DNA of 64,000 nt from DASZFV01 sp036494575 (GTDB lineage: Bacteria; Myxococcota_A; Polyangia; Fen-1088). The notes beneath the pieces are model-generated. The model searched no databases, was not told the DNA's origin, and saw nothing but the letters and a program-made list of their open reading frames with translations. The DNA lies in NCBI GenBank assembly GCA_036494575.1, contig DASXOE010000031.1, positions 1 to 64,000 on the forward strand. The letters are read 5' to 3'. Positions 49,470-57,803 of this stretch are shown piece by piece. Made by a program: the position numbers and the translations under genes. Numbering within the stretch: position 1 is the first letter of the stretch; each line of letters starts with the position of its first letter.

Positions 49470-50381
49470 GTGACGCGGGTGCGCGTCGACGAGGCGCGGG
49501 CAGGCCACCGCGTCGATCATCTGGTGGCGGACGCGACGCCCGGCCTCGGTATCGCGGGGGCGCGGCGGCTCTTCGCGGCGGGCGCCGTGCGCATCGACGG
49601 TCGCGTCGCGCGAAAGGGCGAGCGCGTCGTCGCGGGCCAGACGCTGGAGATCGACGACGCGGTCGAGGCCCGCCCGGCCGCGCACGTCGAGGCGGACGAG
49701 ACGGTGAAGGTCGTGTGGCTGTACGTCGACGACGCGCTCGTCGCCATCGACAAGCCGGCGGGCCTGCCGTCGCACCCCTTGCGCGCGGGCGAGCGCGGCA
49801 CGGCGGCCAACGCCATCGTCGCGCGGTTCCCCGAGTGCGCCGCGGCGTCGCCCGACCCGCGCGAGGGCGGGCTCGGGCACCGCCTCGACAACGGGACGAG
49901 CGGCGTGCTGCTCGCGGCGCGCGGTCGCGAGGCCTGGGAGAAGCTGCGCGCGGCGCTGCGGGCGCTCACTTGCTCGAAGACGTATCTCGCCGAGGTCGCG
50001 GGCGCGCCGCCCGAGCGCGGCGTGGAGACCGCGCCCATCGGGCGCGCCGGGCGGCGGAGCGGGCGGGTGCGCGTCGGCGCGGGCCGCGGTCCGCTCGCGG
50101 CGCGCACCGAGTGGGAGGTGCTCGAGCGGCGCGGCGCTACGGCGCTCGTCGTCGCGCGGTTACACGCCGGGCGCGCGCACCAGGTGCGCGCCCACCTGGC
50201 GGCCGCCGGGTTCCCCATCGTGGGCGACGATGTCTACGGCGGCGCCTCTACCCGCCCCGCCGCGGACGCGCCGTCCGGCCTGCGCCTGCACGCGCACACG
50301 ATCGCGCTGCCGCATCCGCTGACGGGCGCGCCGCTTTTCATCGAGGCGCCGCCGCCACCGTGGGCCATACTCGGCGCGTGA
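49470..50381 (+). CDS. RluA-family pseudouridine synthase
   Basis: Predicted 303-residue RNA pseudouridine synthase. An N-terminal S4 RNA-binding domain (GARRLFAAGAVRIDGRVARK) is followed by the catalytic domain with GLPSHPL and the active-site motif GHRLDNGTSGVLL, where Asp is the nucleophile, and RLHAGRAHQVRAHLAAAGFPI. It belongs to the RluA/RluC/RluD group; the RNA target cannot be fixed from sequence alone. GTG at 49470 begins five bases after the mltD stop. Its own stop overlaps the amidotransferase start (GTGA). Confidence 0.9.
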   Translation: MTRVRVDEARAGHRVDHLVADATPGLGIAGARRLFAAGAVRIDGRVARKGERVVAGQTLEIDDAVEARPAAHVEADETVKVVWLYVDDALVAIDKPAGLPSHPLRAGERGTAANAIVARFPECAAASPDPREGGLGHRLDNGTSGVLLAARGREAWEKLRAALRALTCSKTYLAEVAGAPPERGVETAPIGRAGRRSGRVRVGAGRGPLAARTEWEVLERRGATALVVARLHAGRAHQVRAHLAAAGFPIVGDDVYGGASTRPAADAPSGLRLHAHTIALPHPLTGAPLFIEAPPPPWAILGA

Positions 50382-51142
50382 AGCGCGCCGTCATCCTGCA
50401 GCACACGCCTGCCGAGGGACCCGCCCGGGTCGCCGAGTTCCTCGCCGAGCGCAACGTCGCCGTCGACGTGCGGCACGTCTATCGCGGTGACGCCGTGCCC
50501 GAACGCGTCGGCCGGGACGAGATGCTCGTCTTGATGGGCGGGCCCATGGGTGTCGCCGACCTGCTCGATCCCCGCTATTCATTCTTGGCGCAGGAGATCA
50601 CCTTGCTGCGCGAGGCGATCGCGCGCGACCGTCCCGCGCTCGGGATCTGCCTCGGGGCGCAGCTCCTCGCAGCGGCGGCCGGGGCGCGCGTCTACCCGAA
50701 CACGCGTCGCGCGGCCGACGGCGCCGTCGTCTTTGCGCGCGAGGTGGGGTGGGGCTTCATCGACTTCGCGCCCGCGCGGGCGGGGCACGAGCCCGCGCTC
50801 GCGGGCCTGCCCGCGCGGCAGCTGGTGCTGCACTGGCACGGCGACACCTTCGATCTGCCGCGCGGCGCCGTGCCCCTCGCCTCGACGCCCGTCTGCCGCA
50901 ACCAGGCCTTTCGCCTGGGGTGGAAGCACTTCGCGCTGCAATTCCACTGCGAGCTGTCGGCCGACGACGTCGCGGTCTGGGTGCGCGAGGACGCCGCGTA
51001 CGTGCGTGAGGCGAACGGCGACGACGGTGGCGCCCGTATCCTCGCGGACACGGAGCTCTACTTCGCCGACGCGCGGCCGGTCTGGGATCGCCTGCTGCGC
51101 AACATCATCGGCCAGATGTTGGACGAGGGCTCGCGGCCGTAG
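50378..51142 (+). CDS. Class I glutamine amidotransferase
   Basis: Predicted 254-residue protein of the GMP synthase-like amidotransferase (GATase1) family. The nucleophile is Cys91 in LGICLGAQLLA; oxyanion Gly residues lie in LVLMGGPMGV, and the His/Glu partners in ALQFHCELSADD. The last motif is usually QFHPE; here Cys replaces Pro. Such proteins hydrolyse glutamine for a partner enzyme or act on gamma-glutamyl compounds. GTG at 50378 overlaps the rluA stop, so the two are coupled. No synthetase partner gene is adjacent; the aguB-aguA pair lies 110 bp downstream. Confidence 0.85.
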   Translation: MKRAVILQHTPAEGPARVAEFLAERNVAVDVRHVYRGDAVPERVGRDEMLVLMGGPMGVADLLDPRYSFLAQEITLLREAIARDRPALGICLGAQLLAAAAGARVYPNTRRAADGAVVFAREVGWGFIDFAPARAGHEPALAGLPARQLVLHWHGDTFDLPRGAVPLASTPVCRNQAFRLGWKHFALQFHCELSADDVAVWVREDAAYVREANGDDGGARILADTELYFADARPVWDRLLRNIIGQMLDEGSRP

Positions 51143-51201
51143 GCCGCGAGGCGGGGGAGGCAGGGCGTGTAGGCCCGGAAGTGGCTCGCGGCCGTAGGCC
51201 G
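51128..51201. repeat. 19-bp direct repeat and hairpin at the amidotransferase 3' end
   Basis: GGCTCGCGGCCGTAGGCCG occurs at 51128-51146 (containing the amidotransferase stop) and again at 51183-51201. The first copy sits in a perfect hairpin, CTCGCGGC-CGTAG-GCCGCGAG (51130-51150), a possible Rho-independent terminator without a T-run. Confidence 0.7.
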
Positions 51202-51252
51202 GGCACGCAGTCGTCGCTTGCATTTGTGGGCTTCGCGAGAATAGTAGGGCGG

Positions 51253-52158
51253 ATGGCGGCCCCGCAGAGTGTGACCTTGGGTCTCATCCAGATGCGTTGC
51301 TCGACGGAGCCACGCGAGAACCTCGAGCGCGCCGTCGCGCGCGTGCGCGAAGCCGCCAAGGCGGGGGCGCAGGTGATCTGCCTGCCGGAGCTCTTTCGCT
51401 CGCGGTACTTCTGTCAGACCGAGGACCACGCGAGCTTCGAGCTAGCCGAGTCGATCCCGGGGCCGACGAGCGAGACGCTCGCGCGCGTCGCGAAGGAGGC
51501 GCGCGTCGTCGTCATCGGCTCCCTCTTCGAGCGGCGCGCGGCGGGCATCTACCACAACACGGCCGTCGTCGTCGACGCCGACGGGAGCACGCGCGGCCTC
51601 TATCGCAAGATGCACATCCCGGACGACCCCTCCTACTACGAAAAGTTCTATTTCACGCCGGGCGATTTGGGCTTCCGCGCCTTCGACACGGCGTTCGGCC
51701 GCATCGGCACGCTCGTGTGCTGGGACCAGTGGTACCCGGAGGGCGCGCGGCTCACGGCGCTCGCGGGCGCCGACGTCCTCTTTTATCCGACCGCCATCGG
51801 CTGGCACCCGGCCGAGAAGGCCGAGCACGGCGCTGCCCAGGCCTCCGCCTGGCAGACGATCCAGCGCTCGCACGCCATCGCGAACGGCGTCTACGTGGCC
51901 GCCGTCAACCGCGTCGGCCTCGAGAAGCCCGAGAAGACAAAGTCGGGTGACGGCGCGGGCATCGAGTTCTGGGGCGGCACGTTCGCGGCCGATCCCTTCG
52001 GCACGATCCTGAAGGAGGCTTCGCGGACCGAGGAAGAGACGGTCATCGTGACGTGCGACAGGCGGCATCAAGAGACGGTGCGCCAGCACTGGCCGTTCCT
52101 GCGCGATCGCCGCATCGACGCCTACGGCGACATCACGCGCCGGTTCATAGACGAATGA
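51253..52158 (+). CDS. aguB: N-carbamoylputrescine amidase
   Basis: Predicted 301-residue nitrilase-superfamily enzyme. The catalytic triad is visible: Glu46 in CLPELF, Lys119 in YRKMHIPDD, Cys156 in LVCWDQWYPEGAR. The sequence RKMHIPDDPSYYEKFYFTPGD is characteristic of N-carbamoylputrescine amidase, which releases putrescine, CO2 and ammonia. The ATG at 51253 follows a 110-bp gap. It overlaps the agmatine deiminase gene (ATGA), and together the two convert agmatine to putrescine via N-carbamoylputrescine. Confidence 0.93.
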   Translation: MAAPQSVTLGLIQMRCSTEPRENLERAVARVREAAKAGAQVICLPELFRSRYFCQTEDHASFELAESIPGPTSETLARVAKEARVVVIGSLFERRAAGIYHNTAVVVDADGSTRGLYRKMHIPDDPSYYEKFYFTPGDLGFRAFDTAFGRIGTLVCWDQWYPEGARLTALAGADVLFYPTAIGWHPAEKAEHGAAQASAWQTIQRSHAIANGVYVAAVNRVGLEKPEKTKSGDGAGIEFWGGTFAADPFGTILKEASRTEEETVIVTCDRRHQETVRQHWPFLRDRRIDAYGDITRRFIDE

Positions 52159-53258
52159 GCGCGCCCGCTCCGGCCTCCACGCCGGCGGCGCTCGGCTTCC
52201 GCATGCCGGCCGAATGGGAGCCGCACGAGGCGACCTGGCTGGCCTGGCCGCACGCGGCGGCCGACTGGCCTGGCAAGCTCGCGCCCATCCCCTGGGTCTA
52301 CGGCGAGGTCGTGCGCCACCTCGCGCGCGGCGAGGTCGTGCGCATCCTCGTGCTCGACGCCGCCGTCGAGAAGAAGGCGCGCGCGTTGCTCGCTCGCGTG
52401 GGGGTGGACGAGGCGCGCGTTCGGTTCTTCCGCGTGCCGACCGATCGCAGCTGGACCCGCGACACGTGCCCGCTCTTCGTGAGCGACGCGGCCGGGCGCG
52501 TCGCCATGACGAACTGGCGGTTCAACGGCTGGGCGAAGTACGCGAACCACAAGAAGGACGACGCAATCAACGACCGCCTCGCGAGCCGCCTCGGGCTCAC
52601 GCAGTGGAAGCCGACGGTGACGGTCGCGGGCAAGGCCTCGCGGGTCGTCCTCGAGGGCGGCAGCGTCGACGTGGACGGGCGCGGCACGATCCTCACGACG
52701 GAGGAGTGCCTGCTCTCGCCCGTTCAGGCGCGCAACCCGGGCCTTCCGCGCGAGGAGCTCGAGCGCGTGCTCTGCGAGCACCTGGGCGCGCGCAAGGTCC
52801 TGTGGCTCGGCAACGGCATCGCGGGCGACGACACGCACGGGCACGTCGACGATCTGGCGCGCTTCGTCGACGCGCGCACGGTCGTCATCGCGACCGAGGA
52901 CGATCCCGCCGACGCCAACCACGCGCCGCTGCGCGAGAACCGCGCGCGCCTCGAGGCCATGACGAACGCCGACGGCGAGCGCCTGCGCGTCGAGACCCTG
53001 CCCATGCCCGCGCCCGTCGTGCTCGACGGCGTGCGACTGCCCGCGAGCTACGCGAACTTCTACGTCGCGAACGCCGTCGTGCTCGTGCCCACCTTCAACG
53101 ATCCGCGCGATCGCGAAGCCCTCGCGACGCTGGCCCGCCTCTTCCCCACGCGCGCCGTCGTCGGCATCCACGCCGTCGATCTCGTGTGGGGCCTCGGCAC
53201 GCTGCACTGCATGACGCAGCAGCAGCCGGCGGGCGCGCGGGCGGCCGACGGTGAGTGA
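52155..53258 (+). CDS. aguA: Agmatine deiminase
   Basis: Predicted 367-residue guanidine-modifying enzyme of the PAD_porph family. Seen: FRMPAEWEPHEATWLAWPH near the start, RDTCPLFV, VLEGGSVDVDGRGT, NGIAGDDTHGHVDDLARF with substrate-binding residues, and the catalytic Cys352 in GTLHCMTQQQP. It makes N-carbamoylputrescine and ammonia from agmatine. The start overlaps the aguB stop. The last 15 residues are Ala/Gly/Arg-rich. An arginine decarboxylase to supply agmatine is not in the window. Confidence 0.94.
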   Translation: MSAPAPASTPAALGFRMPAEWEPHEATWLAWPHAAADWPGKLAPIPWVYGEVVRHLARGEVVRILVLDAAVEKKARALLARVGVDEARVRFFRVPTDRSWTRDTCPLFVSDAAGRVAMTNWRFNGWAKYANHKKDDAINDRLASRLGLTQWKPTVTVAGKASRVVLEGGSVDVDGRGTILTTEECLLSPVQARNPGLPREELERVLCEHLGARKVLWLGNGIAGDDTHGHVDDLARFVDARTVVIATEDDPADANHAPLRENRARLEAMTNADGERLRVETLPMPAPVVLDGVRLPASYANFYVANAVVLVPTFNDPRDREALATLARLFPTRAVVGIHAVDLVWGLGTLHCMTQQQPAGARAADGE

Positions 53259-53279
53259 ATGACGCCGTAGACTTTTTCG

Positions 53280-55562
53280 CTACCGAACGACGAGGTCCTC
53301 GATCCACGGGACGTCGGCCGGCGGCGTCTGCGCGATCTCGGCGGCCCAGTCCTGATCGTTGAGGCGCTGGAAGTCGGTCGTCACCTTCTCATGGTACGCG
53401 GAGGCGACGCCCGCGTAGGCGCGCGGGCCCGTGCAGGTATCGATCGTGACGACCATGAGGCGCGGCAGTCCGGTCGCGACGTGCAGGACGTTGCCGACGG
53501 GGTTGCCGGCCTCGTCGGTGGGCTCGGTGTGCACGTCGGCGATCGTGGGATCGGACTCCGTCGAGTTCCCCGAGAAGAAGAGCTTCGGGTACCAGCCCTG
53601 GCCGTAGTCGCCGCCGCATACGCGCTGCACCTTGACGATCTCGTTGATGAAGGCGAGGTCCTCGGCCGTGTGGGGCATGCCCGTGCGCTGGTTCTCGGCC
53701 ATCTCGTGCAGGATGCGGCTGACGTCGGCGAGGTGGAGGAAGTACGTCTTGACGTTCATGGCCGCCTGCGACGTCGAGCCGGCCACGAGCGTGTCGGCCA
53801 ACGCGGCGCCTTTTTGCGCGAAGGTCTCCAGCGCCGCGAAGAAAGCCGGTGACGGCTCGACGTAGGCGTCGGGGAAATCGCAGGCCGCGCCGCTCGTGTA
53901 CGACTGCTTGGCGTAGAGGATCGTGTCGCGGCGAAGCTCGGCCCAGGACGCGAGCTGCGTGTTGAGGACGCGCCGGCCCCAGGCCGCGCCGCGCGCCACG
54001 GCGGGCAAGCCGCTCGTCGCGTCGGCGAGCTCGGCCGTGGGCGAGAGCGCGCGCAGCGCGGCCAGCCACCCGTTGTAGAGGTTGGCTTGCCAGAAGTCCG
54101 GCGCGTATTGGTCGACGAGGAGGCGCGTCGCCTCGAGCTCGGGCGCGTAGCCATGCGTGACGAGGTCGTCCGTGAGCAGCGACACCGCCTGATCGTTGCC
54201 GAGCGCCGCGTAGGCGACGTCGAGCGGGTTCGGCAGCATCCGCTTGGGCAGCCCGGCGTGGATCACGCGATCGTACGTGACGTTCGAGAACACGTACGAG
54301 TCGACGACGAAGCGCTGCCCGAGGAAGAGCCAGCTCGCCGACAGCGGCAGGGTGCCGCCCGTGCCATTGATGATCACCTGGCTGTTGATGGCCTGCTTGC
54401 CGTAGCCGCCATCGACGATCGTTTGCGCGATGGTCTGGTCGGGCAGCGCGGCGAGCGCCGCCAGGTCGGCGACGCCGAGATCGGTCATGAGGCGATCGAC
54501 GTCGGGGGGCGACATCGAGTCGGGCTCGCCCACGAAGGCCCGGAGCGTGGCATCGACGAGGCGCCAGCGACCGAGCGACGTCTCGTCCATGAGCCGGCGC
54601 AGCGCGACGGCCAGATCGAGCTGCCGCCGCACGAAGCGCGCCTGCCCCGTGTTCTCGTCGACGTGGATGATGGGGAGCTCGGTGCGGCCGAGCCAGATCA
54701 TGGCGCGAAAATATTGCTCGAGGGCCGGCACGCCCACGTAATGGCCGCGCGGCTTGAACTGCGAGAAATCGTAGTGCTGCGGCAGGCCGAAGAGGACGAC
54801 GTCCGCCACGCCGGCGCTCGCCGTCGCGCCCGTGACGAGCCGCCCCGCGGCGCCGCCGTCACCGCCCGCGACGACGCTCGCGGGGCTCGCCGTCAGGAGC
54901 GCTTGCGCGACGGCCAGATAGACGTCGGCGTCTCCGGTGGTCGTCGCCGAGAAGCCGTCGGTCTTGGCGGCGAGGCGGTCGCGCATGGCGCCGAGCAGCG
55001 CGCCGAGCTCGGAGACGAGGCGCTCGATCTCGACGGTCTTGAGGATGTCGTCGTAGGAGCGGTGGACGGCGTGGATGATCGAATCGGCTGAAACGTAAAC
55101 GGGGAGGTCGGCCGCGTAGATCGTGTCGTAGGCGTAGACGAAGTCCGGATAGGCGTGCTTCGCGGAGATCACGAACCCGTTCTTGGCGAGCACGGCGAGC
55201 TCGCCAGCGCCGAGGGTCACGCTCGAGGCCTGCAGCAAGGAGAGGTTCGCGGCCGCCATCGGATCGTAGGGCAGCGTCGGCGCGAAGGGGACGGCGCGCG
55301 CGGCGGCGAGCGCGTCGGCCGTGAGGGTCTTCGTGGGCGCAAATTTTTCATTCAGCGCCTGCAGCGCGCTGGTTTGGGCCGGCGAGGCGGCCAGCGTCAC
55401 GGCCGTGCCCGCGTCCCCGACGGTGGGCTGGATGCCACCTCCCGCCGAGCCCCCCGCCCCGCTTCCCAGGCTGGTGGCGCCTCCGCCAGAGCAGGCGGCC
55501 GCCGCCAGGCTCAGCGTCAATCCGAACAGGCTCGATGCGCGCGTCGATGCTCTCCTCGTCAT
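53280..55562 (-). CDS. DUF3160 lipoprotein
   Basis: Predicted 760-residue lipoprotein with a signal and lipobox AAAC near residue 23 (LSLAAAACSGGG), then a Gly/Ser-rich linker. The body matches DUF3160 (PF11369): FVYAYDTIYAADLPVYVSADSIIHAVH is the clearest motif. It is a large single-domain exported protein whose biochemical role is unknown. ATG at 55562 is preferred because the lipoprotein signal follows at once; an upstream frame to 55706 is not signal-like. The 3' end is 21 bp from aguA, convergent. Confidence 0.82.
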   Translation of the reverse strand: MTRRASTRASSLFGLTLSLAAAACSGGGATSLGSGAGGSAGGGIQPTVGDAGTAVTLAASPAQTSALQALNEKFAPTKTLTADALAAARAVPFAPTLPYDPMAAANLSLLQASSVTLGAGELAVLAKNGFVISAKHAYPDFVYAYDTIYAADLPVYVSADSIIHAVHRSYDDILKTVEIERLVSELGALLGAMRDRLAAKTDGFSATTTGDADVYLAVAQALLTASPASVVAGGDGGAAGRLVTGATASAGVADVVLFGLPQHYDFSQFKPRGHYVGVPALEQYFRAMIWLGRTELPIIHVDENTGQARFVRRQLDLAVALRRLMDETSLGRWRLVDATLRAFVGEPDSMSPPDVDRLMTDLGVADLAALAALPDQTIAQTIVDGGYGKQAINSQVIINGTGGTLPLSASWLFLGQRFVVDSYVFSNVTYDRVIHAGLPKRMLPNPLDVAYAALGNDQAVSLLTDDLVTHGYAPELEATRLLVDQYAPDFWQANLYNGWLAALRALSPTAELADATSGLPAVARGAAWGRRVLNTQLASWAELRRDTILYAKQSYTSGAACDFPDAYVEPSPAFFAALETFAQKGAALADTLVAGSTSQAAMNVKTYFLHLADVSRILHEMAENQRTGMPHTAEDLAFINEIVKVQRVCGGDYGQGWYPKLFFSGNSTESDPTIADVHTEPTDEAGNPVGNVLHVATGLPRLMVVTIDTCTGPRAYAGVASAYHEKVTTDFQRLNDQDWAAEIAQTPPADVPWIEDLVVR

Positions 55563-55702
55563 GATGAGGCCCAATGGAGCAACTGCCGTGCCGGGCACCC
55601 GCCGGGAGGAGCCCCGCTGGTCTTTTGCCCCGAACGCGGCGCGGGTCTCAGAAACCTGACGCGGTCGCTCCAGCACGGGCGCGGTTCCGGCAGCGCGACG
55701 GT

Positions 55703-56512
55703 TCAAGACGCCTGCCCGAGCCAGCGCGCTTCAATCCAGGCGAGCGAGTCTGGGCTCGCCCGCAGCGCCTCGTCGAGCGCGCGTACGGCCTCGTCGCCGT
55801 CTCGGTCGTCGCGGGCATAGGCGCGCGCGTAGAGGATCCAGTTCGACAGCTGGAAATGGTGGAGCAGCGGGGCGAAGCGACGACCGGCGAAACCCTCGAG
55901 CGCGCCGTGCGCCGCCGCGGCGTCGCCGCAGGCGTGGAGCGCCGTGCCCACGTCGACGAGCAGGGCACGCAGGTCCTCGAACGCCCTCTCGGGAGCCGCC
56001 GACACGCTCTCGAGCAGGCGCGCGAAGGCCCGCTCGTCGAGGCCGGCCTGCTCGGCCGCCTCCGCCATGAGGGGCACCTGGCTCGTGACGAAGTCGGAGT
56101 CCGGGGCGATCCCGAGGAGTCGGCCCACGAGGTAGAGATCGAATGCGCTCGCGATGGCCTCGGCGAAGAGCAGCGCGGCCGCCGACGTTTCCGCGGACGC
56201 GCGCGCGAGGGCGCGCCCCACGACGTGGTGGAGCGCGGTGTGCGCGACCACGTCGGGCGCGACGTGGTCGTCGACGAGCACGCTGGCCTCTTCCGAGGGC
56301 GACCAGAAGGTCAGGTTCAGGAACAGCGCGCGGTCCCAGCTGGCGTTCTCGCCGGCGTCGGCGATCTTGAACTCGTGTCCGGACGCGCGCAGCGCCTCCT
56401 TGAGGCGATGGTAGATCGCCACGCCGCGAAAAGAAGTCTCGTCGTCGATCGTGAGCTCGTCGAGCGTCAGGCTGCGCAGCGGCACGAGCTCACGATACTC
56501 CGGTAGCGACAT
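55703..56512 (-). CDS. Hypothetical helical protein divergent from a kinase
   Basis: Predicted 269-residue protein, unrecognised. No signal or membrane segment. The sequence is helical with acidic, Ala-rich stretches: PDVVAHTALHHVVGRALARA, AAALLFAEAIASAFDLYLVG, and a final TPR-like unit LHHFQLSNWILYARAYARDD...VRALDEALRASPDSLAW. The His pairs in VAHTALHHVV could bind a metal, but this is conjecture. ATG at 56512 is taken instead of 56545, since the latter would overlap the kinase start region. The two genes share a 31-bp divergent gap. Confidence 0.68.
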   Translation of the reverse strand: MSLPEYRELVPLRSLTLDELTIDDETSFRGVAIYHRLKEALRASGHEFKIADAGENASWDRALFLNLTFWSPSEEASVLVDDHVAPDVVAHTALHHVVGRALARASAETSAAALLFAEAIASAFDLYLVGRLLGIAPDSDFVTSQVPLMAEAAEQAGLDERAFARLLESVSAAPERAFEDLRALLVDVGTALHACGDAAAAHGALEGFAGRRFAPLLHHFQLSNWILYARAYARDDRDGDEAVRALDEALRASPDSLAWIEARWLGQAS

Positions 56513-56543
56513 CGGGCGCCGAACGATCAAAACTGACCGGCCC

Positions 56544-57803
56544 ATGGACGAGCCGCTGACGTCCGCGCCGGAGCACTACGGGCGCTATCGCCTCGTCGAA
56601 CGCATCGGCGTGGGCGGAATGGCCGAGGTCTTCAAGGCCTACGTCGAGGGCCGCGAGGGGTTCGGCGACGCCTTCGTCATCAAGCGCATCCGCCCCGAGA
56701 AGTCCGATCGTGCGGAGATCATCCAGATGTTCTGCGACGAGGCGCGCATAGCCGCGCTGCTCTCGCACCCGAACATCGTCGAGACGTACGACTTCGGCCA
56801 GATCGGCGGCGCCTACTTCATGACCATGGAGTACCTGCGCGGGCGCGACCTCTCGGCGGTCATGCGCGCCTCGCGGCTGCGTCTGGCCGCCGCGCCGCCG
56901 TTCGTCGCGGCGCGCATCGCCGAGCAGGTCGCGCTTGGCCTCGAGCACGCGCACCGCGCGACGTTCGCTGATGGGCGCCCGGCCGAGATCATCCACCGCG
57001 ACGTCACGCCGTCGAACATCATGCTGCTCGCGTCGGGCGGCGTGAAGGTGCTCGACTTCGGCATCGCGAAGGTCGCCGCGAGCGCGCGCGCCGAGCCGGC
57101 CGTGCCGCGCAAGAGCCGCATCAAGGGCAAGCTGGCCTATCTGTCGCCCGAGCAGGTGCGCAACGCCGACCTCGACGCCCGCTCCGACCTCTTTTCGCTC
57201 GGCGTCGTGCTGTGGGAGATGCTCGTGGGCCAGCGCCTCTTCGCGGGCGGCAGCGAGTTCGAGACCCTGCGCAACGTGCTGACGCTGCCGGTGCCGCCCC
57301 CGTCGTCGAAGCGCCCCGACGTGCCGCCGGCGCTCGACCGCGTCGTCGCGCGCGCCCTCGAGCGCGACCGGGACGCGCGCCACGCCTCGGCGGCCGCTCT
57401 CGCGCGAGAGCTCGGCGCGGTCCTCGGCCAGGCGCCGGCGGGTCGCGACGACGTCGCCGCGCTCCTCACGACTCTCTTCGGCGACGATGCCGCGCGGCCG
57501 CGCGAGCGGATGACCGCGTCGCGGAGCGGCGACAGCATCTCGTCGCTCGAAGGCGAGGCGACGGGCCGCCTGACCGGCGAGGAGCCGATCGTCTCCGGCG
57601 TCCCGCCCACGCGCGTCCAGGGCTCGCGTTCGGCGCCGGGAGCGCGCGGGCCGTCGTCGGTGCGGCGCCACCGCGCGCTCGCCATCGGCGCGGGCGCGGC
57701 GCTGCTGGCCGCCCTCGCGCTCGGCGTCTTTTGGCGCCGCGCCTTCAGTCCAGCTGCGCCAGATCCGTCTCGACCAGCAAGTACAACGAGCGCAGGAAGG
57801 TGA
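56544..57803 (+). CDS. Hanks-type Ser/Thr protein kinase with C-terminal TM
   Basis: Predicted 419-residue kinase. Seen: Gly-rich loop IGVGGMAEVF (21-30), catalytic Lys47 in VIKRIRP, HRDVTPSNIM (151-160) with catalytic Asp153 and Asn158, DFG (171-173), and SPEQV in the activation segment. After about residue 300 a low-complexity Ser/Arg/Pro linker leads to one membrane helix (about 378-397: ALAIGAGAALLAALALGVFW) and a short tail. This is the usual PknB-like layout of myxobacterial kinases, with the catalytic domain in the cytoplasm. There is no sensor domain outside the membrane. Its 3' end overlaps the opposing kinase gene by 59 bases. Confidence 0.92.
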   Translation: MDEPLTSAPEHYGRYRLVERIGVGGMAEVFKAYVEGREGFGDAFVIKRIRPEKSDRAEIIQMFCDEARIAALLSHPNIVETYDFGQIGGAYFMTMEYLRGRDLSAVMRASRLRLAAAPPFVAARIAEQVALGLEHAHRATFADGRPAEIIHRDVTPSNIMLLASGGVKVLDFGIAKVAASARAEPAVPRKSRIKGKLAYLSPEQVRNADLDARSDLFSLGVVLWEMLVGQRLFAGGSEFETLRNVLTLPVPPPSSKRPDVPPALDRVVARALERDRDARHASAAALARELGAVLGQAPAGRDDVAALLTTLFGDDAARPRERMTASRSGDSISSLEGEATGRLTGEEPIVSGVPPTRVQGSRSAPGARGPSSVRRHRALAIGAGAALLAALALGVFWRRAFSPAAPDPSRPASTTSAGR

